From Streptomyces scopuliridis RB72 (GTDB taxonomy: Bacteria > Actinomycetota > Actinomycetes > Streptomycetales > Streptomycetaceae), in contig NZ_JOEI01000012.1 in the NCBI RefSeq assembly GCF_000718095.1, positions 62,001-126,000 of the forward strand: a DNA stretch of 64,000 nucleotides. Direction: 5' to 3'. Under the pieces are notes generated by a model. That model had not been told where the DNA came from. It saw only the letters and a program-made list of their open reading frames with translations, and made no database searches. The position numbers and the translations under genes were made by a program. Every line of letters begins with the position of its first letter. Within the stretch, counting starts at the first letter, position 1. Positions 17,221 to 25,502 of this stretch are shown here, piece after piece.

Positions 17221-18417
17221 TTGAGCGCCGCTAGGGTGCCTCAAATGTTTCCGGCGCCACATACCTATGAGACGTCCCCGATCCCTCGCTCCTCCCCGGC
17301 CGCGGAGGTGGAATCCGCCGCCGGAACCAGACCGTCGGCGGTGGCCGACACGCCGGTGCCGACCGGGCAGCGGCCCGCCGGTCCGGCCATGGATCCGCAC
17401 GCGACGTCCACCAAGCGGGACGCGTTCTTCGACAACGCCAAGTACCTGGCGATCGTTCTGGTGGCGGTGGCGCACTTCTGGGAACCCGTCATGGACGGCA
17501 GCCGGACGACGCGCGCGCTCTATCTGGCCGTCTACGCCTTCCACATGCCGGCCTTCATCCTCATCTCCGGCTACTTCTCCCGGAGTTTCGCCGCCCGCCC
17601 GCACCAGATCAGGCGCCTGGTGACCGGGGTCGCCGTGCCGTACGTGGTCTTCGAGGTGGCGTACTCGCTCTTCAAGCGGTACGCGGACGACAGCCCGGAC
17701 CAGCCCATCAGCCTGCTCGACCCCTGGTATCTCACCTGGTTCCTGGCCGCGTTGTTCATCTGGCGGCTGACCACCCCGCTCTGGCGCACGCTGCGGTACC
17801 CGCTGACGGTGGCGCTCGCCGTCGCCTCGCTGGCGTCGCTCACACCGGGCATCGGCGAGGACCTCAACCTCCAGCGCGTGCTCCAGTTCGCGCCGTACTT
17901 CGTCCTGGGGCTGCTGCTCAAGCCCGAGCACTTCCAGCTGGTGCGGCGGCGCGAGGTCCGGATGCTCGCCGTGCCGCTGTTCGCGGGCGCGCTGGTCTTC
18001 GCGTACTGGGCGGCCCCCCGGATGCCGGCCGGCTGGCTCTACCACAGCGCCAGTGCCCAGCAGTTGGACGCCCCCTGGTGGGCCGGGCCCGTGATGACGT
18101 TCGCGCTCTTCGGCTGCTCACTGCTGCTGACGGCCGGATTCCTGGCATGGGTGCCCCGCCGCCGGACGTGGTTCACGGCGCTGGGCGCGGGCACGATCTG
18201 CGGCTATCTGCTGCACGGATTCCTGGTCAAGGGCGCGGTGTACGGCGGTCTCTTCGACGCGTACCCCTGGCTGTCCGGTCCCGCCGGGAAGGTCGCGCTG
18301 ACCGTCGCGGCCGCCGCCGCGGTGACGCTGCTGTGCACGCCTCCGGTCCGGCGGCTGCTGCGCTGCGTCACCGAGCCCGAGATGCGGTGGGCGTTCAAGC
18401 GGGAGGCTTCTCGGTAA
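17221..18417 (+). CDS. Acyltransferase-3 family membrane protein
   Basis: A protein of about 398 residues. A Pro/Ala-rich head of about 57 residues precedes DAFFDNAKYLAIVLVAVAHF, the first of about ten membrane helices. FHMPAFILISGYFSR is the conserved His/SG segment of acyltransferase-3 (O-acetylase) proteins, which move acyl groups from cytosol to extracytoplasmic sugars or lipids. The substrate cannot be told from sequence. The start is uncertain: GAGGAGG (17200-17206) is followed at ideal spacing by ATT (17215), while TTG 17221, GTG 17236 and ATG 17245 are the conventional choices. The upstream region is AT-rich and the next gene is unrelated. Confidence 0.85.
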   Translation: MSAARVPQMFPAPHTYETSPIPRSSPAAEVESAAGTRPSAVADTPVPTGQRPAGPAMDPHATSTKRDAFFDNAKYLAIVLVAVAHFWEPVMDGSRTTRALYLAVYAFHMPAFILISGYFSRSFAARPHQIRRLVTGVAVPYVVFEVAYSLFKRYADDSPDQPISLLDPWYLTWFLAALFIWRLTTPLWRTLRYPLTVALAVASLASLTPGIGEDLNLQRVLQFAPYFVLGLLLKPEHFQLVRRREVRMLAVPLFAGALVFAYWAAPRMPAGWLYHSASAQQLDAPWWAGPVMTFALFGCSLLLTAGFLAWVPRRRTWFTALGAGTICGYLLHGFLVKGAVYGGLFDAYPWLSGPAGKVALTVAAAAAVTLLCTPPVRRLLRCVTEPEMRWAFKREASR

Positions 18418-18504
18418 GCCGCGCGCGCCGGCCCTTCCGGCCCCGGCCCGACCAGCCCCGTCCAGCCCCGGCCCGTCCGGTCCGTTCCCATGTCCACAGT
18501 TGCT

Positions 18505-18533
18505 CAGTAAACCGTTTGGTAAACTAATTACTG
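18505..18533 (+). promoter_or_regulatory. Operator-like repeats upstream of the antiporter
   Basis: CAGTAA (18505-18510) and TTACTG (18528-18533) are inverted; inside them GTAAAC occurs twice (18507-18512, 18519-18524) and GTTT-GGT-AAAC is itself palindromic. The stretch is AT-rich in a very GC-rich region, 70-100 bases before the gene, which suggests a repressor site. Confidence 0.45.
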
Positions 18534-18603
18534 ACGATTCCTTGACGCATCTTTGACTTGACGGAGGAACGATCCCATCGGACACGCAGAGACCCTCATA
18601 GCC

Positions 18604-19827
18604 ATGGGCGGCGCCTTCCTCGCCGCCGCCGTACTCGCCCGTCTGGGCAGCCGTATCGAGCTACCCACTATTCCCCTGTTCATCCTCGCCGGGATCCTGC
18701 TCGGCCCGCACACCCCCGGCATCGTGCTGGTCAAGGACCCGCACGAGCTGGAGATGCTCTCCGCCCTCGGGCTGGTCCTGCTGCTCTTCTACCTGGGCCT
18801 GGAATTCCATCTGGACGACCTCAAGGCGGGCGGCCGGAAGATGGCCCTCGCCGGCGGCGCGTATCTCGCGCTGAACGTGGGCGCCGGCCTCGGCTTCGGC
18901 TTCGCCCTCGGCTGGGGTACGTCGGAGGCGCTGGTGCTCGCCGGTGTGCTCGGTATCTCCTCGTCCGCGATCGTCACCAAGGTCCTCGTCGACATGGGCC
19001 GGATCGGCAACCCGGAGACCAAACCGATCCTCGGCATCATCGTGGTCGAGGACATCTTCCTGGCCCTCTATCTCGCCGCGCTCCAGCCCATCCTGTCGGG
19101 TGCGGACAGCGCCTCGGCCGCCGTCATGGACGGCGGGAAGGCGTTCGGCTTCCTGCTGCTGCTGGCGCTCGCCGCCCGGTTCGGCACGAAGGTCGTCGGA
19201 CGGCTCATGAACACCAAGGACGACGAGCTGCTCGTCATCTCCTTCCTCGGCGCGGCGGTCCTCGTGGCCGGTGTCTCCGAGTGGTTCGGGGTCGCGGACG
19301 CCATCGGCGCGTTCATGGTCGGTCTGATGCTCGGCGGCACCACCTCGGGCCCCCGCATCCGCAAGCTCGTCCATCCGCTGCGGGACGCGTTCGGCGCGAT
19401 CTTCTTCTTCGCCTTCGGGCTGTCGATCAACCCGGGAGATCTGCCGACGGTGCTGTGGCCCGTACTCGCCGCGGCGGCCGTGACCCTGGTGATGAACGTC
19501 GCCGCGGGGCTGACCGCGGCCAGGATCTTCGGTTTCGGCGCCCAGCCCGCGGCGAACATCTCGACGACCCTGCTGGCCCGGGGCGAGTTCGCGCTGATCC
19601 TCGCCACGATGGCGGCGGGCGCGGGCCTCGACAGCCGGCTCGCTCCGTTCATCGCGGGATATGTCCTGGTCCTCGCGGTCCTCGGCCCGCTGGCGGCGGG
19701 CAGGTCGCACTGGCTGGCCCGGATCCTGCCGGGTGGCGGGAAGGGCGGCGACGGCGGAGGTCCCGGGGGCAGCGAGCCCTTGTACGCCAAGGATTCGGGC
19801 GGCAGGGAGGCACCGGTGACGAGCTGA
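18604..19827 (+). CDS. CPA2-family cation/proton antiporter
   Basis: A polytopic protein (407 residues from ATG 18604) with about 12-13 helices of the Na/H exchanger fold; FYLGLEFHLDDLKAGGRKM and GISSSAIVTKVLVDMG are typical of the KefB-like CPA2 group. It exchanges K+ or Na+ for protons. It ends in a Gly-rich tail and lacks the TrkA-N domain of longer KefB proteins. The start is doubtful. The only SD, GGAGGA (18563-18568), lies eight bases before ATC (18577), and the nine residues from there (IGHAETLIA) look like the conserved family N-terminus, so translation may begin at ATC 18577. An operator-like region lies upstream and a terminator follows. Confidence 0.88.
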   Translation: MGGAFLAAAVLARLGSRIELPTIPLFILAGILLGPHTPGIVLVKDPHELEMLSALGLVLLLFYLGLEFHLDDLKAGGRKMALAGGAYLALNVGAGLGFGFALGWGTSEALVLAGVLGISSSAIVTKVLVDMGRIGNPETKPILGIIVVEDIFLALYLAALQPILSGADSASAAVMDGGKAFGFLLLLALAARFGTKVVGRLMNTKDDELLVISFLGAAVLVAGVSEWFGVADAIGAFMVGLMLGGTTSGPRIRKLVHPLRDAFGAIFFFAFGLSINPGDLPTVLWPVLAAAAVTLVMNVAAGLTAARIFGFGAQPAANISTTLLARGEFALILATMAAGAGLDSRLAPFIAGYVLVLAVLGPLAAGRSHWLARILPGGGKGGDGGGPGGSEPLYAKDSGGREAPVTS

Positions 19828-19874
19828 CGCCCATGCTTTTACCACCACCCGCGACGGCCCGTACCACCCACCGC

Positions 19875-19906
19875 ACTCCCCTCCGCCCGAGACGGCGGAG
19901 GGGAGT
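19875..19906. terminator. Terminator between antiporter and phosphatase genes
   Basis: ACTCCCCTCCGCC (19875-19887) with its complement (19894-19906), a 13-bp perfect stem and 6-base loop, between two convergent genes. Confidence 0.85.
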
Positions 19907-19911
19907 TCTGT

Positions 19912-19951
19912 GTGCGGGTCAGTGTCTGGCGGTGCGGGTCAGTGTCTGACG
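19912..19951. repeat. 20-bp tandem repeat after the phosphatase stop codon
   Basis: GTGCGGGTCAGTGTCTGGCG (19912-19931) is followed by a copy differing at one base (19932-19951). It begins four bases past the stop of the minus-strand phosphatase gene. Confidence 0.9.
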
Positions 19952-19955
19952 GGGG

Positions 19956-21101
19956 TTATGCCTCGCGGCAGATCAGCAGCAGCGCGCGGTCGTCGTTCAC
20001 GTCCTTCGCGACCGCCTCGATCAGATGCCAGGCCGCGCCCTCGAAGCCCGGCACGACATAGCGGTCGGCCTCGCCCGTGAGGCGGTCGATGCCCTCGCCC
20101 AGATCGCGGCCCGGGGCCTCGACCAGCCCGTCCGTGAAGAGCATCAGCACGTCGCCGGGGCGCAGGGAGCCCTTGGCCGAGTCGAACTGCGCCCCGTCGT
20201 ACACCCCGAGCAGCGGGCCCTCACCCGACTTCTCCTCCCAGCGGCCACTGCCCGCGTGGAGCTGGAGGGCGGGCAGATGGCCCGCCGACAGCAGTTCGAA
20301 GTCGCCCGAGTCCAGATCGAGGACGAGATGGATGGAGGTGGCGAAGCCCTCGTCCCAGTCCTGCCGGAGCAGATAACCGTTGGCCGCCGGGAGGAAGCTG
20401 TGCGGCGGGAGCGAGCCGAGGAGTCCGCCGAAGGCGCCCGAGAGCAGCAGGGCGCGGGAGCCCGCGTCCATGCCCTTGCCCGAGACATCGGTCAGGACGA
20501 CTTCGAGCGTCCGGCCGCCGTTCGTACGGGCGGCCACCACGAAGTCGCCGGAGAAGGACTGGCCACCGGCCGGCCGCAGCGCCATCTCGCGGTGCCAGCC
20601 CTTGGGGAGCCGGGGCAGGGCGCTCTGCACCCTGATCCGTTCGCGCAGGTCGAAGAGCATCGTCCCGCCGCGCCGCCAGGGCACCCCGACCCGCGCCCTG
20701 AACTGGGCGATCAGCAGTCCGAAGAGCCCGCAGGCGGCGACCACCAGCACTGTGCCCGGGGTGACCCGCGCCGGACCGTCCGGATACGGGCCGAGCACCA
20801 TCGACTCGACGATCAGCGCGGCGGCGGCCGCCGCGTACAGACTGAGCAGGCTCGCGGGCCGCAGCAGCAGCCCGCCGGCCACGATCGGGAGGACGAGCGC
20901 GGACGGCGCGCACCAGACGGGGATGGCGATCGTGGTGAGCGTGATGGCCGGGATGGTGAGCAGCAGACCGACGAGCGCGATCCAGTCGGAGCCGTCACCG
21001 CGGAAGTAGTCGACCCCGGATTTGCGCACGCCGTTGCGGACCCGGTGCAGCTTCCTGCGCATCCGGGCCGAGTACGACTCCGCTCCCGCGACACCGGCCA
21101 T
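19956..21101 (-). CDS. SpoIIE-type PP2C phosphatase with N-terminal membrane domain
   Basis: A 381-residue protein. Three or more membrane helices (about 40-135; LVGLLLTIPAITLTTIAIP, VLVVAACGLFGLLIAQF) precede a cytosolic PPM/SpoIIE phosphatase domain. Metal-site motifs SGDF, TDVSGKGMDA, LFTDGLVEA and DDRALLLI are all intact. Such enzymes dephosphorylate anti-sigma-factor antagonists, and Streptomyces has dozens; no partner anti-sigma gene is adjacent. The start is placed at ATG 21101 with AGGG about ten bases upstream; a longer in-frame start at 21155 adds 18 unlikely residues. Confidence 0.87.
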   Translation of the reverse strand: MAGVAGAESYSARMRRKLHRVRNGVRKSGVDYFRGDGSDWIALVGLLLTIPAITLTTIAIPVWCAPSALVLPIVAGGLLLRPASLLSLYAAAAAALIVESMVLGPYPDGPARVTPGTVLVVAACGLFGLLIAQFRARVGVPWRRGGTMLFDLRERIRVQSALPRLPKGWHREMALRPAGGQSFSGDFVVAARTNGGRTLEVVLTDVSGKGMDAGSRALLLSGAFGGLLGSLPPHSFLPAANGYLLRQDWDEGFATSIHLVLDLDSGDFELLSAGHLPALQLHAGSGRWEEKSGEGPLLGVYDGAQFDSAKGSLRPGDVLMLFTDGLVEAPGRDLGEGIDRLTGEADRYVVPGFEGAAWHLIEAVAKDVNDDRALLLICREA

Positions 21102-21206
21102 TGTTGTGGACCCTATCGATCCCCCCGCCCGGCGTGCAGGGGACCCCCGTGACATTGTGTTCGAAATCGGGTCGCCTCGTTGTCGTACCCCTGGTACTCA
21201 TGGCAT

Positions 21207-22442
21207 ATGACTATCGAGCTACGGGTACTGGAACCGGCCGAATGGGACACCTGGTACGGGGCGTTGGAGCTCGCGTTCGGCGGTGTCCCGGAGACCGTCG
21301 GGGAGACCCGGCTGATGCGGGATCTCACCGAGTTCGACCGCTCGGTCGGGGTCTGGGACGGCGACGAGTGCGTGGGCACGGCGGGGGCGTTCAGCTTCCG
21401 GCTCTCGGTGCCCGGCGGTGTCCAGGTCCCCGCGGCCGGCGTGACGATGGTGAGCGTGGCGGCGACGCACCGCCGGCGCGGGGTGCTGACGTCGATGATG
21501 CGGCGCCAGCTCGATGACGTCAGGTCGTGGGGCGAACCGCTCGCCGTGTTGACGGCCTCCGAGCCGGTGATCTACGGACGGTACGGATACGGCGTCGCGA
21601 CCGAGCATCTCTCGGCGGAGATCGACACCTCCCGGGTACGGATCGCGATTCCCGGCGGATCGGACGAGGTACGTCTTCGTCGGGTGAAACCGGATGACCC
21701 GGCCGTACGCGACGCGTGCGAGGCGGTGTACGCCGCGGAGGTCGCGGCGCGGCCGGGGATGCTCGCGCGCCGGCCGGGCTGGGAGCGGCATCCGGTCGTC
21801 GACGCCGGGAAGGTGAGGGACGGTATGTCGGCACTCCAGTGCGTGCTGGCGGAGCGGGACGGCGAGGTGGTGGGGTTCACGCTCTTCCACAACAAGCCGG
21901 AGTGGGACAGGTCGGGCCCCAAGGGCACGATCGAACTGCGGGATCTGTACGCGCTGGATCCGGTGGCGTACGCGTCGCTCTGGGACTTCCTCTTCTCGAT
22001 CGATCTGACGTCGGCGGTCCGGGCGGGCAACCGGCCGGCGGACGACCCGTTCCAGTATCTGGTCTCCGACGTCCGGCGGTGCCGGCTGCGGCTGCGGGAC
22101 TCGCTGCATCTGCGGCCGGTGGAGGTCGGGGCCGCGCTGGAGGCCCGTACGTACCGGACGCCGGTGGATGTGGTGTTCGAGGTGACGGACGCGTTCTGCC
22201 CCTGGAACGAGGGGCGTTGGCGGCTGTCGGGCGACGCCAAGGGGGCGACCTGCGAGCGCACCGCCGACCAGGCCGATCTGGCGCTGTCCGTGAACGAGTT
22301 GGGCGCGGCGTATCTCGGCGGCGTCTCCCTGGCGGCGCTGGCGCGCGCGGGACGGGTACGGGAGATACGTCCCGGAGCGCTGAGCGAGGCGTCGGCCGCG
22401 TTCTCGTCGGAGATCGCGCCCTGGCTGCCCCACGGGTTCTGA
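21207..22442 (+). CDS. Eis-like GNAT N-acetyltransferase
   Basis: A 411-residue protein with the Eis architecture: an N-terminal GNAT fold carrying the acetyl-CoA loop (VAATHRRRGVLTSMMRRQ, about 80-97), a second degenerate GNAT domain, and a C-terminal sterol-carrier-like domain whose last residue (FSSEIAPWLPHGF) supplies the conserved C-terminal carboxylate. Eis homologs acetylate lysines and aminoglycosides, so a resistance side activity is possible but not shown. The ATG at 21207 has only a weak SD. It converges on nei with 17 bases between. Confidence 0.88.
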   Translation: MTIELRVLEPAEWDTWYGALELAFGGVPETVGETRLMRDLTEFDRSVGVWDGDECVGTAGAFSFRLSVPGGVQVPAAGVTMVSVAATHRRRGVLTSMMRRQLDDVRSWGEPLAVLTASEPVIYGRYGYGVATEHLSAEIDTSRVRIAIPGGSDEVRLRRVKPDDPAVRDACEAVYAAEVAARPGMLARRPGWERHPVVDAGKVRDGMSALQCVLAERDGEVVGFTLFHNKPEWDRSGPKGTIELRDLYALDPVAYASLWDFLFSIDLTSAVRAGNRPADDPFQYLVSDVRRCRLRLRDSLHLRPVEVGAALEARTYRTPVDVVFEVTDAFCPWNEGRWRLSGDAKGATCERTADQADLALSVNELGAAYLGGVSLAALARAGRVREIRPGALSEASAAFSSEIAPWLPHGF

Positions 22443-22458
22443 GCCGGAGGAGCCGGAG
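22441..22458. repeat. 9-bp tandem repeat at the Eis-like gene's stop codon
   Basis: GAGCCGGAG occurs twice head to tail (22441-22449, 22450-22458), starting inside the TGA at 22440-22442 and filling the whole gap to nei. Confidence 0.7.
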
Positions 22459-22459
22459 C

Positions 22460-23269
22460 TCAGCGCTGCTGGCAGCCCGGGCACCAGAACAGATTGCGGG
22501 CGGCGAGGGTCGCGGTGCGGATCTCGTCGCCGCAGAGCAGGCAGGGCATCCGCGCCCTGCGGTACACGTACACCTCGCCGCCGTGATCGTCGACGCGCGG
22601 CGGGCGGCCCATCGCCTCGGGGGTGTGCTCGGGACGGACGGTATCGATCCGGTTGTTCCGTACCCCCTCCCGCATCAGCGCCACCAGGTCCGCCCAGATC
22701 ACGTCCCACTCGCGGCGGGTGAGGTCCCTGCCCGCGCGGTACGGGTCGATGCCGTGCCGGAAGAGGACTTCGGCGCGGTAGACATTGCCGACGCCCGCGA
22801 TCACCTTCTGGTCCATGAGCAGGGCGGCGACGGTCGTACGGGACCGGGAGATCCGGGCCCATGCCTTCTCGTCGTCGTCCGTGCGGCGCAGCGGGTCCGG
22901 GCCGAGGCGGTCATGTATCGCCTCCTTCTCGGGGGCGGTGATCAGGGCGCAGGTGGTGGGGCCGCGCAGATCCATGTACGCCGTGTCGGAGGCGAGCCGC
23001 AGCCTGACCGTGTCCGTGGGCGGCGGGGCGGGCGCGTCACCGAAGCCGACCTTGCCGAACAGGCCGAGGTGGATATGGACCCAGCCCTGGTCGCCGAAGC
23101 CGAGGAAGAGATGTTTGCCGTGGGCGTCGACGGCGTCGAGAATCCGGCCGTCGAGGAGCGCCGCGCTGTCGGAGAACTTGCCCTGCGGGCTGCTGACCCG
23201 GGCCGGCCGGCCGCCGAAGCGGGCGAGATGGTCCTCGGCGAGCCGGTGGATCGTATGCCCCTCGGGCAC
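22460..23269 (-). CDS. nei: Fpg/Nei-family DNA glycosylase-AP lyase
   Basis: A 269-residue base-excision repair enzyme. The start at GTG 23269 gives MPEGHTIHR, so the catalytic Pro2-Glu3 pair is right after the initiator; GAGGAG lies upstream. The helix-two-turn-helix segment (DQKVIAGVGNVYRAEVLF) and the C-terminal zinc finger (CLLCG ... FWCPGCQ) are intact. PEGHTIHR is typical of Nei (oxidised pyrimidines) rather than MutM/Fpg, so Nei1-like is preferred. rpiB lies 106 bases upstream on the same strand. Confidence 0.92.
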   Translation of the reverse strand: MPEGHTIHRLAEDHLARFGGRPARVSSPQGKFSDSAALLDGRILDAVDAHGKHLFLGFGDQGWVHIHLGLFGKVGFGDAPAPPPTDTVRLRLASDTAYMDLRGPTTCALITAPEKEAIHDRLGPDPLRRTDDDEKAWARISRSRTTVAALLMDQKVIAGVGNVYRAEVLFRHGIDPYRAGRDLTRREWDVIWADLVALMREGVRNNRIDTVRPEHTPEAMGRPPRVDDHGGEVYVYRRARMPCLLCGDEIRTATLAARNLFWCPGCQQR

Positions 23270-23375
23270 GGGGTCTCCTCTGTGACAGGTCCTCGGTGTA
23301 CGGACAGGCCTTGGGCCGTGGCATGGCTGTGCCGCCGGGGCGGACCCGGCGGCACGTGGTGAGTCCGGACAGGCC

Positions 23376-23864
23376 CTAGTCCTGCTGCGGGTGGTGGGCC
23401 GGGACCGGCGGCAGCTCGTGGGTCGACTCGTAGTCGGTGAGCATCTTGATACGGCGCGCGTGACGCTCCAGGCCCGAGTACGGGGTGGCCAGGAAGATCT
23501 CGACGAACTTCGTCGCCTCTTCCTGCGTGTGCATCCGGCCGCCGACGGAGATGACGTTGGCGTCGTTGTGCTCGCGCCCGAGCGCCGCGGTCTGCTCGCT
23601 CCAGGCGAGGACGGCACGGACACCCTTGACCTTGTTCGCGGCGATCTGCTCGCCGTTGCCGGAGCCGCCGATCACGACACCGAGACTGTCCGGGTCCGCG
23701 GCCGTACGCTCCGCGGCGCGCAGGCAGAACGGCGGATAGTCGTCCTCGGCGTCATAGATGTGGGGTCCGCAGTCGACGGGGTCGTGGCCGTGGGCCGTGA
23801 GCCACTCGACGAGGTGGTTCTTGAGTTCGTAGCCGGCATGGTCGGAACCGAGATACACGCGCAT
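23376..23864 (-). CDS. rpiB: Ribose-5-phosphate isomerase B
   Basis: A 162-residue RpiB/LacAB-type isomerase interconverting ribose 5-phosphate and ribulose 5-phosphate in the pentose phosphate pathway. MRVYLGSDHAGYELK, GGSGNGEQIAANKV and REHNDANVISVGGRMH are present. As in mycobacterial RpiB, the usual catalytic Cys before GNG is replaced by GGS, so base catalysis must use another residue as described for that subgroup. The ATG start at 23864 has little SD. It is divergent from the permease. Confidence 0.94.
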   Translation of the reverse strand: MRVYLGSDHAGYELKNHLVEWLTAHGHDPVDCGPHIYDAEDDYPPFCLRAAERTAADPDSLGVVIGGSGNGEQIAANKVKGVRAVLAWSEQTAALGREHNDANVISVGGRMHTQEEATKFVEIFLATPYSGLERHARRIKMLTDYESTHELPPVPAHHPQQD

Positions 23865-24053
23865 GGACCGAAGTGTGGCACGCGGGGTGTGGCTCGCGCT
23901 CCGCTGGGTAGCGGTCAGCGGGATCAATACTCCGGTAACCCCGCGTACGCCCCCGGGTAAAGAAACGGAATAGCCACTTCCGCCATCGGGGGGCCGGACG
24001 CTTGAATGCCGGAACTCATTACTTGAGTGGACCGTAGACGTAAGGATTGCCGC

Positions 24054-25502
24054 ATGACCTCCCTGCCGTCCCCCACGAAGGAAGGCGGAACGCCCAGCGA
24101 GCCTGGGAATCCGCAGTCCTCCGACGGCCTGCAAGCCGGTCTCAAGAACCGTCATCTGTCCATGATCGCGATCGGTGGAGTGATCGGCGCCGGGCTGTTC
24201 GTCGGCTCCGCTTCCGGTATCGCCGCCGCGGGTCCCGGCATCCTGCTGTCGTACGCGCTGGTCGGCCTGATGGTCGTACTCGTCATGCGCATGCTCGGTG
24301 AGATGGCCGCGGCGCGGCCCAGCTCCGGATCCTTCTCCGCCTACGCGGACCAGGCGCTCGGCCGCTGGGCCGGGTTCTCCATCGGCTGGCTCTACTGGTT
24401 CTTCTGGGTGGTGGTGCTGGCGGTCGAGGCGACCGCCGGCGCCCAGATCCTGGAGGGCTGGATACCGGCCGTCCCGCAGTGGGCGTGGGCGCTGATCGTG
24501 ATGGTCGTACTGACCGCCACGAACCTCGCGTCGGTGGCCTCGTACGGTGAGTTCGAGTTCTGGTTCGCCGGCATCAAGGTCGTGGCGATCGGGGCGTTCG
24601 TGGTCATCGGTCTGCTCGCCGTCTTCGGACTGCTGCCGGGGTCCGACAATCCGGGCGCGGGTCTCGCGCATCTCACGGACAGCGGCGGATTCCTGCCCAA
24701 GGGGCCCGGCGCGATCCTGACCGGCGTGCTGATGGTCGTCTTCTCCTTCATGGGCAGCGAGATCGTCACGCTCGCCGCCGGGGAGTCCTCGAACCCGCAG
24801 CGGGCCGTCGCCAAGGCGACCAACAGCGTGATCTGGCGGATCGCCGTCTTCTATCTGGGCTCCATCTTCGTCGTGCTGACGCTGCTGCCCTGGAACGATC
24901 CGTCGATCCTCAAGGAGGGCTCGTACGTCGCGGCGCTGAACTCGATCGGGATCCCGCACGCCGGGCAGGTGATGGACTTCATCGTGCTGACGGCCGTCCT
25001 GTCGTGTCTGAACTCCGGTCTCTACACGGCGTCCCGGATGGCCTTCTCGCTCGGCCTGCGCGGGGACGCGCCCAAGGCGTTCGCCCGGACGAACGCGCGC
25101 GGTGTCCCCACGGCCGCGATCCTGTCGTCCGTCCTCTTCGGGTTCGTCGCCGTCTTCTTCAACTACCAGTGGCCCGACACGGTCTTCGCGTTCCTGCTCA
25201 ACTCGTCGGGCGCGGTGGCGCTGTTCGTCTGGCTGGTGATCTGCTTCACGCAGCTGAGGATGCGCGGGATCATCCTGCGCGAGGCGCCGGAGAAGCTGGT
25301 CGTACGGATGTGGCTCTTCCCGTATCTGACCTGGGCGACGATCGCGATGATCTCGTTCGTGCTGGTCTACATGCTGACCGACGACACGGCGCGCGAGCAG
25401 GTGCTGCTGTCGCTGCTGGTGGCGGCGCTCGTGGTGGCGATCGCGCTGGTCAAGGACGCGCGCGGGCGGCGGGAGAAGACGGCGGCGGAAGTCGACGGCT
25501 GA
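24054..25502 (+). CDS. APC-family amino-acid permease (GABA/aromatic permease type)
   Basis: A 482-residue transporter with 12 membrane helices. LKNRHLSMIAIGGVIGAGLF is the family's first-helix motif, with conserved GVIGAG; FSFMGSEIVTLAAGESSNP fits the GabP/AroP/ProY amino-acid transporter branch. The exact substrate is not readable from sequence. The ATG at 24054 follows AAGGA. Its last 53 bases overlap the 3' end of the convergent serine-hydrolase gene, so the two transcripts are complementary there. Confidence 0.9.
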   Translation: MTSLPSPTKEGGTPSEPGNPQSSDGLQAGLKNRHLSMIAIGGVIGAGLFVGSASGIAAAGPGILLSYALVGLMVVLVMRMLGEMAAARPSSGSFSAYADQALGRWAGFSIGWLYWFFWVVVLAVEATAGAQILEGWIPAVPQWAWALIVMVVLTATNLASVASYGEFEFWFAGIKVVAIGAFVVIGLLAVFGLLPGSDNPGAGLAHLTDSGGFLPKGPGAILTGVLMVVFSFMGSEIVTLAAGESSNPQRAVAKATNSVIWRIAVFYLGSIFVVLTLLPWNDPSILKEGSYVAALNSIGIPHAGQVMDFIVLTAVLSCLNSGLYTASRMAFSLGLRGDAPKAFARTNARGVPTAAILSSVLFGFVAVFFNYQWPDTVFAFLLNSSGAVALFVWLVICFTQLRMRGIILREAPEKLVVRMWLFPYLTWATIAMISFVLVYMLTDDTAREQVLLSLLVAALVVAIALVKDARGRREKTAAEVDG

